64,000 nucleotides of DNA, from assembly GCA_950097015.1 (NCBI GenBank), contig CATNEN010000025.1:9465001-9529000 (forward strand). Reading direction: 5' to 3'. The position numbers and the translations under genes are program-made. This stretch comes from Macrostomum hystrix. Its lineage: Eukaryota > Platyhelminthes > Macrostomidae. This document shows, one piece after another, positions 22,663 to 34,285 of this stretch. The first letter of the stretch is position 1, and each line of letters begins with the position of its first letter. The notes under the pieces were generated by a model that was not told where the DNA came from, did no database searches, and was given only the letters and a program-made list of their open reading frames with translations.

Positions 22663-24165
22663 AAAACGTCTTTTTGTGTCGTTATGTGTGTCTAAAATCA
22701 GTTGGTGAAGTCATTATGTGTCCTCACTTAGTCTCTGTTATCCATGTGTAGTTTTTAGTTTATTTTATTTACAACATGCAATTTAATATTAACTATCGAT
22801 TGGAATGCACAGAGTAGCAAAAAGTTGACTCGGCTACATTTTACTTGCAGTAATATATGACGGAAGGGCATATCCATATTGGACTGCTTCTTATATTGTG
22901 CACTTTAAAATAACCGGCTTGTTTTCGAATTCGCTAAATTTCTTATTTATAAGAATGATTAACGTTTTAAAGCATAAACCCGGTCCATTGTGTCTCGAAA
23001 ATCCATTGTGCATCCCATGTGTGACTTTTTTAATGATTTTTTATGAATTCAGTTTATTATCGTTGTCGCACTCATCTCCCGGTTTAACGAATCGCCCAGT
23101 TCAATATTCGGCGATCGAATCGGTGACCTTTTTATCGCTTTTTTATTGTTACTCTGCTAATCTACTAATTGTAGTCTCCCATTTTTAATTGCACCTGCAC
23201 AACTGCCTAATCTGTCTCGGCACCATTTTGTACACTCTGTCGTGCGGTTTGATTCAATTTCTCCTGTTTGAAACCGAAAAGCTAATTCATCTTTTTTGTT
23301 CGACAATATGCTTATGAGGCTACTATTAGTAATTTAAATCATAACCTCACTTGTTTAATTGCTTGACAAAATGTTTCCTTATTGATGTTTTTTATTCTAG
23401 AGATCCGCTTTTAACGCAAAAACTGTTATTGTTAATCGCTTCAAATTCTCCTTAACTAACAGCTAAACTAACTAATTACTACTGCTTATATTACTACTCC
23501 GTTGTCATACGATTTTATCTTTCTTTTTAACACTCCGACTAATTTATTATGCTGATATTTCAAACAAAATTACATTGTTTCTAATTGCAAAATATTGACA
23601 ATAGTTGCGAAAATAATACTGCGAAAAACCCTAATTCAAAAAAATAACCTTCCTTTATTAAATATTCACCGTATCAAGTCGCTTTCCCCAATTTTGTGTC
23701 TCTATATTGTCTGTGACTCAATGTTACCATTTATTTAAACTATTATAGTTGCAAGCCGCTTGTAGCTACTACAGTTAGTCGCTTATTTCATATATATTTA
23801 ATTATAGCGTCGTAATTGTCTCTAAAGCATTCAATCTTATGTTGAAATTTCAAAAATTGGCAATAAAAAATTTTGCTTTTTATCCGAAAACTGCGTTTTT
23901 CAACTATGGTTTGTTAACCGAAGCACTATATGGCTCAGCTTTTCTGGTTTTCCGAATGTACTTTAAGGGCTCGTTTGCAGAAAAAAAGAAATAATCATGA
24001 AACGAATAAAAATTGCACGCGGCAGTTCCTGTCGCACTCTGTTGAAAATTAATTATTTTGTTCGTCGTCAGCGTTAATTACTATAATAGGCAAATCAATT
24101 ATTGACTGTCTTCTAATTCTCTTTTTTCCTACTTCAGGCGAGAGATTAATTGCTATTATATAAGA
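22663..24165. other. AT-rich intergenic region
   Basis: No coding exon, RNA gene or repeat array is supported in this AT-rich stretch between the zinc-finger gene and the 23-bp array. Confidence 0.5.
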
Positions 24166-24575
24166 GAAAGAAAGAATGGCAGTGTGTGGGTAGAGAGAAT
24201 GACAATGTGGGTAGAGAGAATGGCAGTGTGTGGGTAGAGAGAATGACAATGTGCGTAGAGAGAATGGCAGTGTGTGGGTAGAGAGAATGACAATGTGGGT
24301 AGAGAGAATGACAGTGTGTGGGTAGAGAGAATGGCAGTGTGTGGGTAGAGAGAATGGCAGTGTGTGCGTAGAGAGAATGGCAGTGTGTGGGTAGAGAGAA
24401 TGGCAGTGTGTGCGTAGAGAGAATGGCAGTGTGTGTGTAGAGAGAATGGCAGTGTGTGGGTAGAGAGAATGGCAGTGTGTGGGTAGAGAGAATGGCAGTG
24501 TGTGGGTAGAGAGAATGGCAGTGTGTGTGTAGAGAGAATGGCAGTGTGTTGGTAGAGAGAATGGCAGATGTTGGG
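24166..24575. repeat. 23-bp minisatellite
   Basis: About 17 units of roughly 23 bp with core GTGGGTAGAGAGAATG plus GCAGTGT. Some shortened units read GACAATGTGGGTAGAG. The array lies downstream of the 3' end of the minus-strand kinase gene. Confidence 0.95.
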
Positions 24576-25144
24576 GAGATAATGACTTTCAAACTAATGC
24601 TATACTTATGCTTTTATTGATGGAAAAATTATTAAGCATATTATGAATCTTACATTTATTTATTAGCTTTTATTACTTACTAGAAGTATTATGCTGTGTA
24701 AAGTTCAGTAGACAGAGCTTGCGGGCCGCAAAAATACACAAAATGCACTGACTGAAGCAGGACAAACGCGCGCACAGCTGACTTAAAAGTTGGCAATCAC
24801 TGAATATACTCGTACATCGCAATTGTAACACAGGTGTGTACTTAATACATGACAGACTCAAATTTTGTGGAGAAAGCAGATAACTTCAGAATAAAAAAAC
24901 GCATTTTTCGAATTTTTCTGGAGAAAATTTCTCTTTGTAATTCAATTACTGGAATATGATGTCGCAAGTCACAGTTTCCGGTCGTTTGATAATTCGTTTG
25001 TCACGCTTGTCTCGATGGCGACTGAAACGTTAATGCGATTCGCTTTTATGACTTTTTTGAGTAAGACTTTTTTATCGAGTGGGAGTATAGAATAAAGCGG
25101 AGTTTCTAAGAAGTATATGATGGATCTTTGGAAATCTAGCACAA
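24576..25144. other. intergenic, 3' of the kinase gene
   Basis: No coding exon is seen. A minus-strand AATAAA occurs near 24612-24617, far (about 770 bp) from the kinase stop codon, so I do not assign it as its poly(A) site. Confidence 0.4.
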
Positions 25145-25384
25145 GGCTGTGAGAATCTTAGAGAGATTTGATGGAGAATCTGGGAGAGATTTGATGGAGA
25201 ATCTGGGAGAGATTTGATGGAGAATCTGGGAGAGATTTGATGGAGAAACTGGGAGCGATTTGATGGAGAATCTGGGAGAGATTTGAATGAGAATCTGGGA
25301 GAGATTTGATGGAGAATCTGGGAGCGATTTGATGGAGAATCGGAGAAATTTGATGGAGAATCTGGGAGGTTTTTTGAGGAAGAA
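25145..25384. repeat. 23-bp minisatellite abutting the kinase stop codon
   Basis: About ten units with core GAATCTGGGAGAGATTTGAT directly follow the kinase stop. The last codons and the stop appear to lie in the degenerate edge of the array. On the kinase sense strand each unit includes AAATCTCTCCCAG, similar to a 3' splice site. Confidence 0.93.
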
Positions 25385-25924
25385 TCAAGGAGAGTTTGAG
25401 GATTTGGGTATGCAGCATGCCCAGACCTGAGATGCGCGGACACCCGTCTCGTCCCTGCTGGCAGGCCTGTAGCTTGACTCGGTGACTGGGAAGAAGTCGT
25501 CAAAGTGGGCCCTCAAGAAGCTGAAGTTCGGCCGCAGCTCCGGCTGCGCATCCCAACAGCTGAGCATCAGCGAGTAGAGAGCTTCAGGACAGTCGGCAGG
25601 CTTTGGCATCCTGTAGCCGTTCTCCACAGCCGTCAGGGTCTCGGTGTTGGACATGCTGGCGTAGGGGACCTGACCGCGGCTGACAATTTCGAAGAGCACA
25701 ACTCCGAAAGACCAGACATCAGATTTGATGGAGAATCGACCCAGCAGAGCAGCTTCCGGACTGGTCCATTTGATTGGGAATTTGGCGCCCTGCTTGGCCG
25801 TGTATTCGCCATTCTCGCCGTCGCCGATGGCGCGGGACAGGCCGAAGTCGGCGACTTTGACGCAGTTGTTGTCGCCCACTAGGATGTTGCGAGCGGCCAG
25901 ATCGCGGTGAATGAACTTCTCGGC
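25385..25924 (-). CDS. Src42A/FRK-like tyrosine kinase, exon 6 (catalytic loop to C-terminal tail)
   Basis: The exon starts at 25924 after CCCCTGAAG and joins exon 5 in phase 0 ([18 protein letters not shown]). It contains the catalytic loop HRDLAARN (Asp about 528), DFG (about 546), activation loop [17 protein letters not shown] with the autophosphorylation Tyr near 561, SPE in place of the usual APE, and the C-lobe [13 protein letters not shown]. The tail TESSYRPAS near Tyr 672 matches the inhibitory C-terminal tyrosine region of Src-family kinases. About 27 residues follow that Tyr, slightly longer than usual, ending KSSNSP at the TGA at 25385. HRDLAARN, rather than the vertebrate Src HRDLRAAN, points to the Src42A/FRK branch. 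Confidence 0.93.
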   Translation of the reverse strand, partial: AEKFIHRDLAARNILVGDNNCVKVADFGLSRAIGDGENGEYTAKQGAKFPIKWTSPEAALLGRFSIKSDVWSFGVVLFEIVSRGQVPYASMSNTETLTAVENGYRMPKPADCPEALYSLMLSCWDAQPELRPNFSFLRAHFDDFFPVTESSYRPASRDETGVRASQVWACCIPKSSNSP

Positions 25925-26009
25925 CTTCAGGGGACATTGGCGAAGAATGTTTTGCTCATGTTGTGTGTATTGATGATCTGTGTTTATTTTTTGTTAATCC
26001 AGTGTGCGA

Positions 26010-26120
26010 TTTTTTGATCTAGTCTACTTGATTTGTTGATCTAGTCTACTTGATTTGTTGATCTAGTCTACTTGATTTGTTGATCTAGTCTACTTGATTT
26101 GTTGATCTAGTCGGTCTAGT
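26010..26120. repeat. 22-bp tandem repeat, about five copies
   Basis: Five near-identical units containing GATTTGTTGATCTAGTCTAC lie in kinase intron 5. Confidence 0.9.
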
Positions 26121-26449
26121 CTAGATCTATAAATGCGTTTCCTAGCAACATTCTGAATTTTCCAGTGCTAATTCATAGGAGAAAAAAAAAATTATAATCA
26201 AATCGAAACGCTTTACTTTCTGATTGTGTTATGATAAATTTTTGGCTAGGTTTAAAAAAAGCTCATCAAATTAATGAATATTTACTTAATATGTGTTTTA
26301 GTACTACTGTAAGTACGTTTAATTTTGACAAGCCCTACACGGTGAGCAGGTGGATGTTGAGCAGGTGAATTGTGGCTATTGAAACCGTCAGTTGGTCTTT
26401 TTAAACGATCTTGTCTTTCGCTATAAGCAACTGGCTCTTAAGACTCAGA

Positions 26450-26550
26450 CTTGTCACCTGCGTACGCCTGCGTACGGCTGTTTAGTCCATGGACTGGGGG
26501 GACGGCTGCAAACCCACCCCAGCAGAGTCGGGAAAGAAACCCCCGACCTC
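26450..26550 (-). mobile_element. fragment of tRNA-derived SINE, reverse orientation
   Basis: On the minus strand the text CCCCCAGTCCATGGACT followed by AACAGCCGTACGCAG matches the 3' body of the SINE copy at 59702-60008. The head is absent or degraded. It lies in kinase intron 5. Confidence 0.6.
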
Positions 26551-27029
26551 ACCGTTAGTTACGGTAAGATTAGATTCGATTATATGATGGTTTGTTATTT
26601 TATGGTTAGATCAGATGGCAATGAGATTTTTGTATGTGGGATCTTGTTTGGTATTTTTTCTAAGTCAGCAGACTTAACAATCGATCGATCTCAGACATAC
26701 TAAAAAAAATTTCTGAAATAAAAATTTTAAATTTGCGGATCAAGGTCACACGGTCTGTTGCTGCTGCTACGCAATAAAGCGACTTATACCGTATGTCATG
26801 ACAAGTAGCGTGGTATTTACAGCCTACGAGTCGGGCGTCATATTAAATGCATAAATTATCCCCCTCGATGTTTCGAGGTGAGGGCGTTTTTCAGTTCCGT
26901 CCTTAATATTGCTTTTTACAGACAAAAAATGTGTTTTTTCAGCATGCCTTTATAATGGTTGGTAATGAAGGTTGAGAAAAAATACAGGACGGTATGAACT
27001 GAGAAATAGGTTCCGAAACAGAGAAACAA

Positions 27030-27054
27030 GAGACAGACAGACAGAGAGACAGAC

Positions 27055-27143
<89 letters not shown>

Positions 27144-27480
27144 CCCAGCACAGACACCCAGCACAGACAGACAGGCAGGTTGTACAGACAGACAGACAGG
27201 CAGGTTGTACAGACAGACAGGCAGGTTGTACAGACAGACAGACAGGCAGGTTGTACAGACAGATAGGCAGGTTGTACAGACAGACAGACAGACAGGCAGG
27301 TTGTACAGACAGACAGACAGACAGACAGGCAGGTTGTACAGACAGACAGACAGACAGACAGACAGGCAGGTTGTACAGACAGACAGGCAGGTTGTACAGA
27401 CAGACAGACAGGCAGGTTGTACAGACAGACAGACAGTTTGTACAGGCAGACAGGCAGGTTGTACAGGCAGACAGACATTA
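27030..27480. repeat. (CAGA)n microsatellite with interspersed longer units, kinase intron 5
   Basis: Runs of CAGACAGA on the plus strand are interspersed with CACCCAGCACAGACA (near 27140-27165) and GGCAGGTTGTACAGACAGA units. On the kinase sense strand this is (TCTG)n, starting about 20 bases after the exon 5 donor. The same interspersed CACCCAGCACAGACA unit occurs in inverted orientation at 29.9-30.4 kb. Confidence 0.97.
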
Positions 27481-27497
27481 GTACAGATTGCCCCCAC

Positions 27498-27843
27498 CTC
27501 CAGATAGGCCATGCCGCTAGCAATCTGTGCCATGATGTCGACGAGTGCACCGAATTCCAACTCCTGAGGCGGCGCCTCTCGCAGATGGTTGAGCAGCGAG
27601 CCGCGACTCATGAGCTCCGCCACAATGTACATTGGATCCTTCTCGGTGCACACAGCGAACAGCTGGACCAGCTTTGGGTGTCGAAGTTGCTTCATGATCC
27701 GCGCCTCCTTCAGGAATTCAGAGCGGGACATGCCGCCGCCGCGTAGCATCTTGACCGCCACCGGGTGCCGCTCGTTGAATAGGCCGCGCCAGACCTCGCC
27801 GAATTGGCCAGCTCCGAGGCGTTCAACTAGCCGGATCTGGTCT
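27498..27843 (-). CDS. Src42A/FRK-like tyrosine kinase, exon 5 (kinase N-lobe)
   Basis: The exon is bounded by AACTCTCGCAG before 27843 and GAG|GTGGGG after 27498. It encodes the glycine loop LGAGQFGEVW, VAVK with the ATP-binding Lys (about 436), the alpha-C Glu in FLKEARIMKQL (about 451), LRHPKLVQLFAVCTEKDP and then MYIVAELMSRGSL. The residue that aligns with the Src gatekeeper Thr (IVTEYM) is Ala here (about 480, codon GCG). The rest is fully conserved for a catalytically active tyrosine kinase. Confidence 0.95.
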
Positions 27844-27934
27844 CTGCGAGAGTTGTGCGGGTTTTTGCCATTGCGGATGAGAAAAGCCTTTTATAAGTCC
27901 CAATTTCAAGCTCAAATGTATCGATCAGCACCAT

Positions 27935-27990
27935 CAATTCTGTCACCAATTCTGTCACCAATTCTGTCATCAATTCTGTCACCAATTCTG
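27935..27990. repeat. short 12-bp tandem repeat
   Basis: Five copies of the 12-mer ATTCTGTCACCA/ATTCTGTCATCA sit in kinase intron 4, separated from the main array of the same unit by about 320 bp of unique sequence. Confidence 0.85.
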
Positions 27991-28307
27991 TCGGATAGCT
28001 TAGCAAAAGTACTATTTGCGCGCCACTCTATAACAGCTAGTTATTGTCATTTCAATACTCGCTATTTGCTATCTGCATGGCTATAGTTCACGTGCACCCA
28101 TGTCACCCCACTGTGCTGTTTTTTAGATTTCCAATGCTTACTTTCTCTCACTGATGCAAGGCGCTGTAGCACCCACCCCTAATCTCCTAACAATGCTGAG
28201 TCAGCCATTGAGTCGTACTAGTACAATAAATATGACTGCGCGGACGCTAATGAATGCGTGCTTGTTTTCTACTCCTAACTTACTCGTCTCAGAACCCATA
28301 ATTTCAC

Positions 28308-29475
28308 AAATTCTGTCATCAATTCTGTCATCAATTCTGTCTGTCATCAATTCTGTCATCATTTCTGTCATCAATTCTGTCATCAATTCTGTCATCAATT
28401 CTGTCATCAATTCTGTCATCAATTCTGTCATCAATTCTGTCTGTCATCAATTCTGTCTGTCATCAATTCTCTCTGTCATAAATTCTGTCACCAATTCTGT
28501 CTGTCATCAATTCTGTCATCAATTCTGTCATCAATTCTGTCATCAATTCTGTCATCAATTCTGTCTGTCATCAATTCTGTCTGTCATCAATTCTCTCTGT
28601 CATCAATTCTGTCACCAATTCTGTCTGTCATCAATTCTGTCATCAATTCTGTCATCAATTTTGTCTGTCATCAATTCTGTCTGTCATCAATTCTGTCATC
28701 AGTTCTGTCATCAATTCTATCATCAATTCTGTCATCAATTCTGTCATCAATTCTGTCACCAATTCTGTCATCAATTCTGTCATCAATTCTGTCGTCAATT
28801 CTGTCTGTCATCAATTCTGTCATCAATTCTGTCATCAATTCTGTCACCAATTCTTTCATCAATTTTGTCTGTCATCAATTCTGTCATCATTTCTGTCATC
28901 AATTCTGTCATCAATTCTGTCTGCCATCAATTCTGTCATCATTTCTGTCATCAATTCTGTCTGTCATCAATTCTGTCATCAATTCTGTCATCAATTCTGT
29001 CTGTCATCAATTCTGTCATCATTTCTGTCATCAATTCTGTCATCATTTCTGTCACCAATTCTGTCTGTCACCAATTCTGTCACCAATTCTGTCACCAATT
29101 CTGTCACCAATTCTGTCTGTCACCAATTCTGTCACCAATTCTGTCTGTCACCAATTCTGTCACCAATTCTGTCACCAATTCTATCACCAATTCTGTCATC
29201 AATTCTGTCTGTCATCAATTCTGTCATCAATTCTTTCACCAATTCTGTCACCAATTCTGTCACCAATTCTGTCTGTCACCAATTCTGTCACCAATTCTGT
29301 CACCAATTCTGTCACCAATTCTGTCATCAATTCTGTCACCAATTCTGTCACCAATTCTGTCACCAATTCTGTCCGTCACCAATTCTGTCACCAATTCTGT
29401 CACTAATTCTATCACCAATTCTGTCATCGATTCTGTCTGTCATCAATTCTGTCATCAATTCTGTCACCAATTGCC
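28308..29475. repeat. 12/16-bp minisatellite in kinase intron 4
   Basis: The unit ATTCTGTCATCA or ATTCTGTCACCA (12 bp) alternates with a 16-bp form carrying an extra CTGT. The array almost fills the intron and ends about 9 bases from the exon 4 donor. The 510-codon open frame across it arises from the repeat. Confidence 0.96.
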
Positions 29476-29483
29476 AGCCTCAC

Positions 29484-29763
29484 CTGGGGATTTCCCACTG
29501 ATCGCGGGTGTCATAGGACAGGTCGGCAATGGTTGGCTCGGGCCTCGGACACGAGCCGTTCAGGCGGCAGCAGAGTCCGTTAGCATCGGCGCTGTAGTGA
29601 TCGATCAGGGCCTGCAGGCTGGCGAACTTTGTCCGGCTGGTGATGAAGTAGCGACAATAGCCGATGCCGTCCACGACCTCGGTTGACTGCCGGATTCGAT
29701 AGTGCTTCACGGTGCTGCGATCGCGGGACTTGTCGTAGTGCAGCACGGACAGCGAGTACAGTT
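29484..29763 (-). CDS. Src42A/FRK-like tyrosine kinase, exon 4 (SH2 C-terminal half and linker)
   Basis: The acceptor CCCTGCCCGCAG precedes 29763 and the donor CCCAG|GTGAGG follows 29484. It encodes [40 protein letters not shown] and [13 protein letters not shown], the second half of an SH2 domain, then the linker DQWEIPR that leads to the kinase domain. Phases are 2 nt at the start and 2 nt at the end, both matching neighbouring exons. Confidence 0.95.
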
Positions 29764-29787
29764 CTGCGGGCAGGGACACTGTTGCTA

Positions 29788-29825
29788 TGCCTGCCTGCCA
29801 ACCTGCCTGCCTGCCTGCCTGCCAG

Positions 29826-29857
<32 letters not shown>

Positions 29858-29872
29858 CCAGCCTGCCTGCCA

Positions 29873-29903
<31 letters not shown>

Positions 29904-29944
29904 TGTCTGTCTGTCTGTCTGTCTGACTGTCTGTCTGTGCTGGG

Positions 29945-29983
<39 letters not shown>

Positions 29984-29995
29984 GCTGGGTGTCTT

Positions 29996-30028
<33 letters not shown>

Positions 30029-30034
30029 GCTGGG

Positions 30035-30093
<59 letters not shown>

Positions 30094-30272
30094 GCTGGGT
30101 GTCTGTCTGTCTGTGCTGGGTGTCTGTCTGTCTGTGCTGGGTGTCTGTCTGTGCTGGGTGTCTGTCTGTGCTGGGTGTCTGTCTGTCTGTGCTGGGTGTC
30201 TGTCTGTCTGTGCTGGGTGTCTGTCTGTGCTGGGTGTCTGTCTGTGCTGTGTGTCTGTCTGTCTGTGCTTGG

Positions 30273-30303
<31 letters not shown>

Positions 30304-30393
30304 GCTGGGTGTCTGTCTGTCTGTGCTGGGTGTCTGTCTGTCTGTGCTGGGTGTCTGTCTGTCTGTGCTGGGTGTCTGTCTGTCTGTGCTGGG

Positions 30394-30436
<43 letters not shown>

Positions 30437-30440
30437 GTCT
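29788..30440. repeat. (CCTG)n/(CTGT)n microsatellite with GCTGGGTG units, kinase intron 3
   Basis: CCTG runs at 29788-29900 are followed by CTGT runs interspersed with GTGCTGGGTGTCTGTCTGT to 30440. On the kinase sense strand this is (CAGA)n ending about 25 bases before the exon 4 acceptor, the reverse complement of the array at 27.0-27.5 kb. Confidence 0.97.
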
Positions 30441-31064
30441 CAGCACGCTCATCTCTTCATCATTTCGCTCACTCCGTTCGGGCTCATTCTCAGGCTATTA
30501 TTATCCATCAATTTAGCCATCAATCCAATCGCTAAAGTGACAGATTTTTAGCCTAGTAATAGTTAATTTCCTGTCTTTAGTCACAAAGATTCAGCCGAGA
30601 GATCGCAATGGTTAGCCTGAATTAAATGTTAGAATGATGAGGCACAAGATATTGCAATGAATAACCTCTGCCTACCCTCAGTGCTGAGTTGGCAAAAAAG
30701 CAATGAGTGCATTTGTTCGTTCTGGCATTTTTTCTGCAGTTTTTGCTCCTCAAATCCTCCAACTCTCCACCTCACCAATTGTCATCCCCAGTTTGGCATG
30801 GAAAGCATCGCGCAGCTGGTAGGGAAAAATAAAAAAGCTGGGATTTGAACAGAAAATTTCCACCCACCAGTCTCTATTGATTGAGTATTCTAATTATAAA
30901 AAGTCAGCTCGATTGTCTGCTACTGTTGCTATTGCAAACTAGCCCGCTACTTTATAGAACAGCCCGAATTAGAAATATTTTGCCGGATGAAGCCTTTGGG
31001 CAATTCAGCTTATCAACGAAAATCAAATTACACGTTGAAACTTTTACCGTGTCCTTCGGAATAT
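30441..31064. other. unique intron sequence
   Basis: This unique part of kinase intron 3 lies between two arrays. No exon or mobile element is recognised. Confidence 0.5.
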
Positions 31065-33535
31065 CCTTCAGATGCTTCATGCCATTCTTCAGATCCTTCA
31101 TGCTAAATTTCAGATCCTTCAAGCCATCCTTCAGATCCTTCATGCTATTCTTCAGATCCTTCAAGCCATCCTTCAGATCCTTCATGCTATTCTTCAGATC
31201 CTTCAAGCCATCCTTCAGATCCTTCATGCTATTCTTCAGATCCTTCAAGCCATCCTTCAGATCCTTCATGCTATTCTTCAGATCCTTCAAGCCATCCTTC
31301 AGATCCTTCATGCCATTCTTCAGATCCTTCATGCTAAATTTCAGATCCTTCAAGCCATCCTTCAGATCCTTCATGCTATTCTTCAGATCCTTCAAGCCAT
31401 CCTTCAGATCCTTCATGCTATTCTTCAGATCCTTCATGCTAAATTTCAGATCCTTCAAGCCATCCTTCAGATCCTTCATGCTATTCTTCAGATCCTTCAA
31501 GCCATCCTTCAGATCCTTCATGCCATTCTTCAGATCCTTCATGCTAAATTTCAGATCTTTCAAGCCATCCTTCAGATCCTTCATGCTATTCTTCAGATCC
31601 TTCAAGCCATCCTTCAGATCCTTCATGCTATTCTTCAGATCCTTCATGCTAAATTTCAGATCCTTCAAGCCATCCTTCAGATCCTTCATGCTATTCTTCA
31701 GATCCTTCAAGCCATCCTTCAGATCCTTCATGCTATTCCTTCAGATCCTTCAAGCCATCCTTCAGATCCTTCATGCTATTCTTCAGATCCTTCATGCTAA
31801 ATTTCAGATCCTTCAAGCCATCCTTCAGATCCTTCATGCTATTCTTCAGATCCTTCAAGCCATCCTTCAGATCCTTCATGCCATTCTTTAGATCCTTCAT
31901 GCTAAATTTCAGATCCTTCAAGCCATCCTTCAGATCCTTCATGCTATTCTTCAGATCCTTCAAGCCATCCTTCAGATCCTTCATGCCATTCTTCAGATCC
32001 TTCATGCTAAATTTCAGATCCTTCAAGCCATCCTTCAGATCCTTCATGCTATTCTTCAGATCCTTCAAGCCATCCTTCAGATCCTTCATGCTATTCTTCA
32101 GATCCTTCAAGCCATCCTTCAGATCCTTCATGCTATTCTTCAGATCCTTCAAGCCATCCTTCAGATCCTTCATGCCATTCTTCAGATCCTTCATGCTAAA
32201 TTTCAGATCCTTCAAGCCATCCTTCAGATCCTTCATGCTATTCTTCAGATCCTTCATGCTAAATTTCAGATCCTTCAAGCCATCCTTCAGATCCTTCATG
32301 CCATTCTTCAGATCCTTCAAGCCATCCTTCAGATCCTTCATGCCATTCTTCAGATCCTTCATGCTAAATTTCAGATCTTTCAAGCCATCCTTCAGATCCT
32401 TCATGCTATTCTTCAGATCCTTCAAGCCATCCTTCAGATCCTTCATGCTATTCTTCAGATCCTTCATGCTAAATTTCAGATCCTTCAAGCCATCCTTCAG
32501 ATCCTTCATGCTATTCTTCAGATCCTTCAAGCCATCCTTCAGATCCTTCATGCCATTCTTCAGATCCTTCATGCTAAATTTCAGATCCTTCAAGCCATCC
32601 TTCAGATGCTTCATGCCATTCTTCAGATCCTTCATGCTAAATTTCAGATCCTTCAAGCCATCCTTCAGATCCTTCATGCTATTCTTCAGATCCTTCATGC
32701 TATTCTTCAGATCCTTCATGCTATCCTTCAGATCCTTCATGCTATCCTTCAGATCCTTCATGCTATTCTTCAGATCCTTCATGCTATTCTTCAGATCCTT
32801 CATGCTAAATTTCAGATCCTTCAAGCCATCCTTCAGATCCTTCATGCTATCCTTCAGATCCTTCATGCTATCCTTCAGATCCTTCATGCTATTCTTCAGA
32901 TCCTTCATGCTATCCTTCAGATCCTTCAGGCCATCCTTCAGATCCTTCATGCTAAATTTCAGATCCTTCAGGCCATCCTTCAGATCCTTCATGCTATTCT
33001 TCAGATCCTTCAAGCCATCCTTCAGATCCTTCATGCTATCCTTCAGATCCTTCAGGCCATCCTTCAGATTCTTCATGCTATTCTTCAGATACTTCATGCT
33101 ATCCTTCAGATCCTTCAGGCCATCCTTCAGATCCTTCATGCTATCCTTCTGATACTTCAGGCCATCCCTCAGATCCTTCATGCTATTCTTCAGATACTTC
33201 AGGCCATCCTTCAGATCCTTCATGCTATTCTTCAGATACTTCAGGCCATCCTTCAGATCCTTCTGGATGTCCTTCAGATGCTTCATGCCATTCTTCAGAT
33301 CCTTCATGCTATTCTTCAGATACTTCAGGCCATCCTTCAGATCCTTCATGCTATCCTTCAGATCCTTCATGCTATCCTTCAGATCCTTCATGCTATCCTT
33401 CAGATCCTTCATGCTATCCTTCAGATCCTTCATGCTATCCTTCAGATCCTTCATGCTATCCTTCAGATCCTTCATGCTATCCTTCAGATCCTTCATGCTA
33501 TCCTTCAGATCCTTCATGCTATCCTTCAGATCCAT
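31065..33535. repeat. 21-bp minisatellite, about 118 copies, open in several frames
   Basis: The unit is 21 bp with core TTCAGATCCTTCATGCTAT and variants AAGCCATCC, ATGCCATTC and ATGCTAAAT in the second half. Its period is seven codons and it contains no stop in several frames. The longest open frame is on the minus strand (31733-33598, 621 codons, heptads KDLKDSM/KDLKDGL/KDLKNSM). Plus-strand frames read SFMLFFR or LQILHAI repeats. I treat these frames as by-products of an intron array, not as genes. Confidence 0.97.
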
Positions 33536-33949
33536 ATGAAATGCTATATTTCCAAATTCCTTTAGAGCTGAAAATATTTTGAGATCCTTTTCTTGCATGC
33601 GTCCCTTTACGAATGTAAAAAATGTTTCACAATGATTGCAGCTCTCTATATGTATATGTATTTATCCCTTTATTCGAGGGCTAAAAAAATTTCATTCAGC
33701 AATTCTGCCGGAAGTCGGTTTTACTACTTTTCATTCCAACTGTGAAGCCTGCCCAAACAGTTTCCCAGTTGAAAACCGGACTCTTTTTTCTCCGTTCAGC
33801 TGCCAACTGAGAGGACCCGCTGATCACCATTATCTGCCCGGGCATTCAGCCTTTTACGAGCGTTAGCTTAGACTGCGACTTGGCAATGAGCCAGACATGA
33901 CCAGTGATTCATTGCTATCAAGCTAACCAAACATAGAGCTTAGATAAAA
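33536..33949. other. unique intron sequence
   Basis: Kinase intron 3. The first bases are still in frame with the 21-bp array on the minus strand. Nothing else is recognised. Confidence 0.45.
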
Positions 33950-34285
33950 CTATATGACCCACTCTGATAATACGCTCGCACATGACCTGCATATCTGCGA
34001 ATGCATGACCTACTCTGAGAATACATGACCCACTCTGGGAATATATGACCCACTCTGGGAATACATGACCCACTCTGTGAATACATGACCTACTCTGAGA
34101 ATACGAGCTTACATGACCCACTCTGGAAATACATGACCCACTCTGGGAATACATGACCTACTCTGAGAATACATGACCCACTCTGGAAATACATGACCCA
34201 CTCTGGGAATACATGACCCACTCTGGGAATACATGACCCACTCTGGAAATACATGACCCACTCTGGGAATACGTGACCCACTTAG
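33950..34285. repeat. 20-bp minisatellite
   Basis: About 14 units of TGGGAATACATGACCCACTC and close variants (CTACTCTGAGAATAC) lie in kinase intron 3. Confidence 0.94.

Noticed and set aside
26972-30516. Cys/Leu- or Asp/Arg-rich frames across the tetranucleotide arrays
   Set aside because: They are pure products of (CAGA)n/(CTGT)n repetition inside kinase introns.
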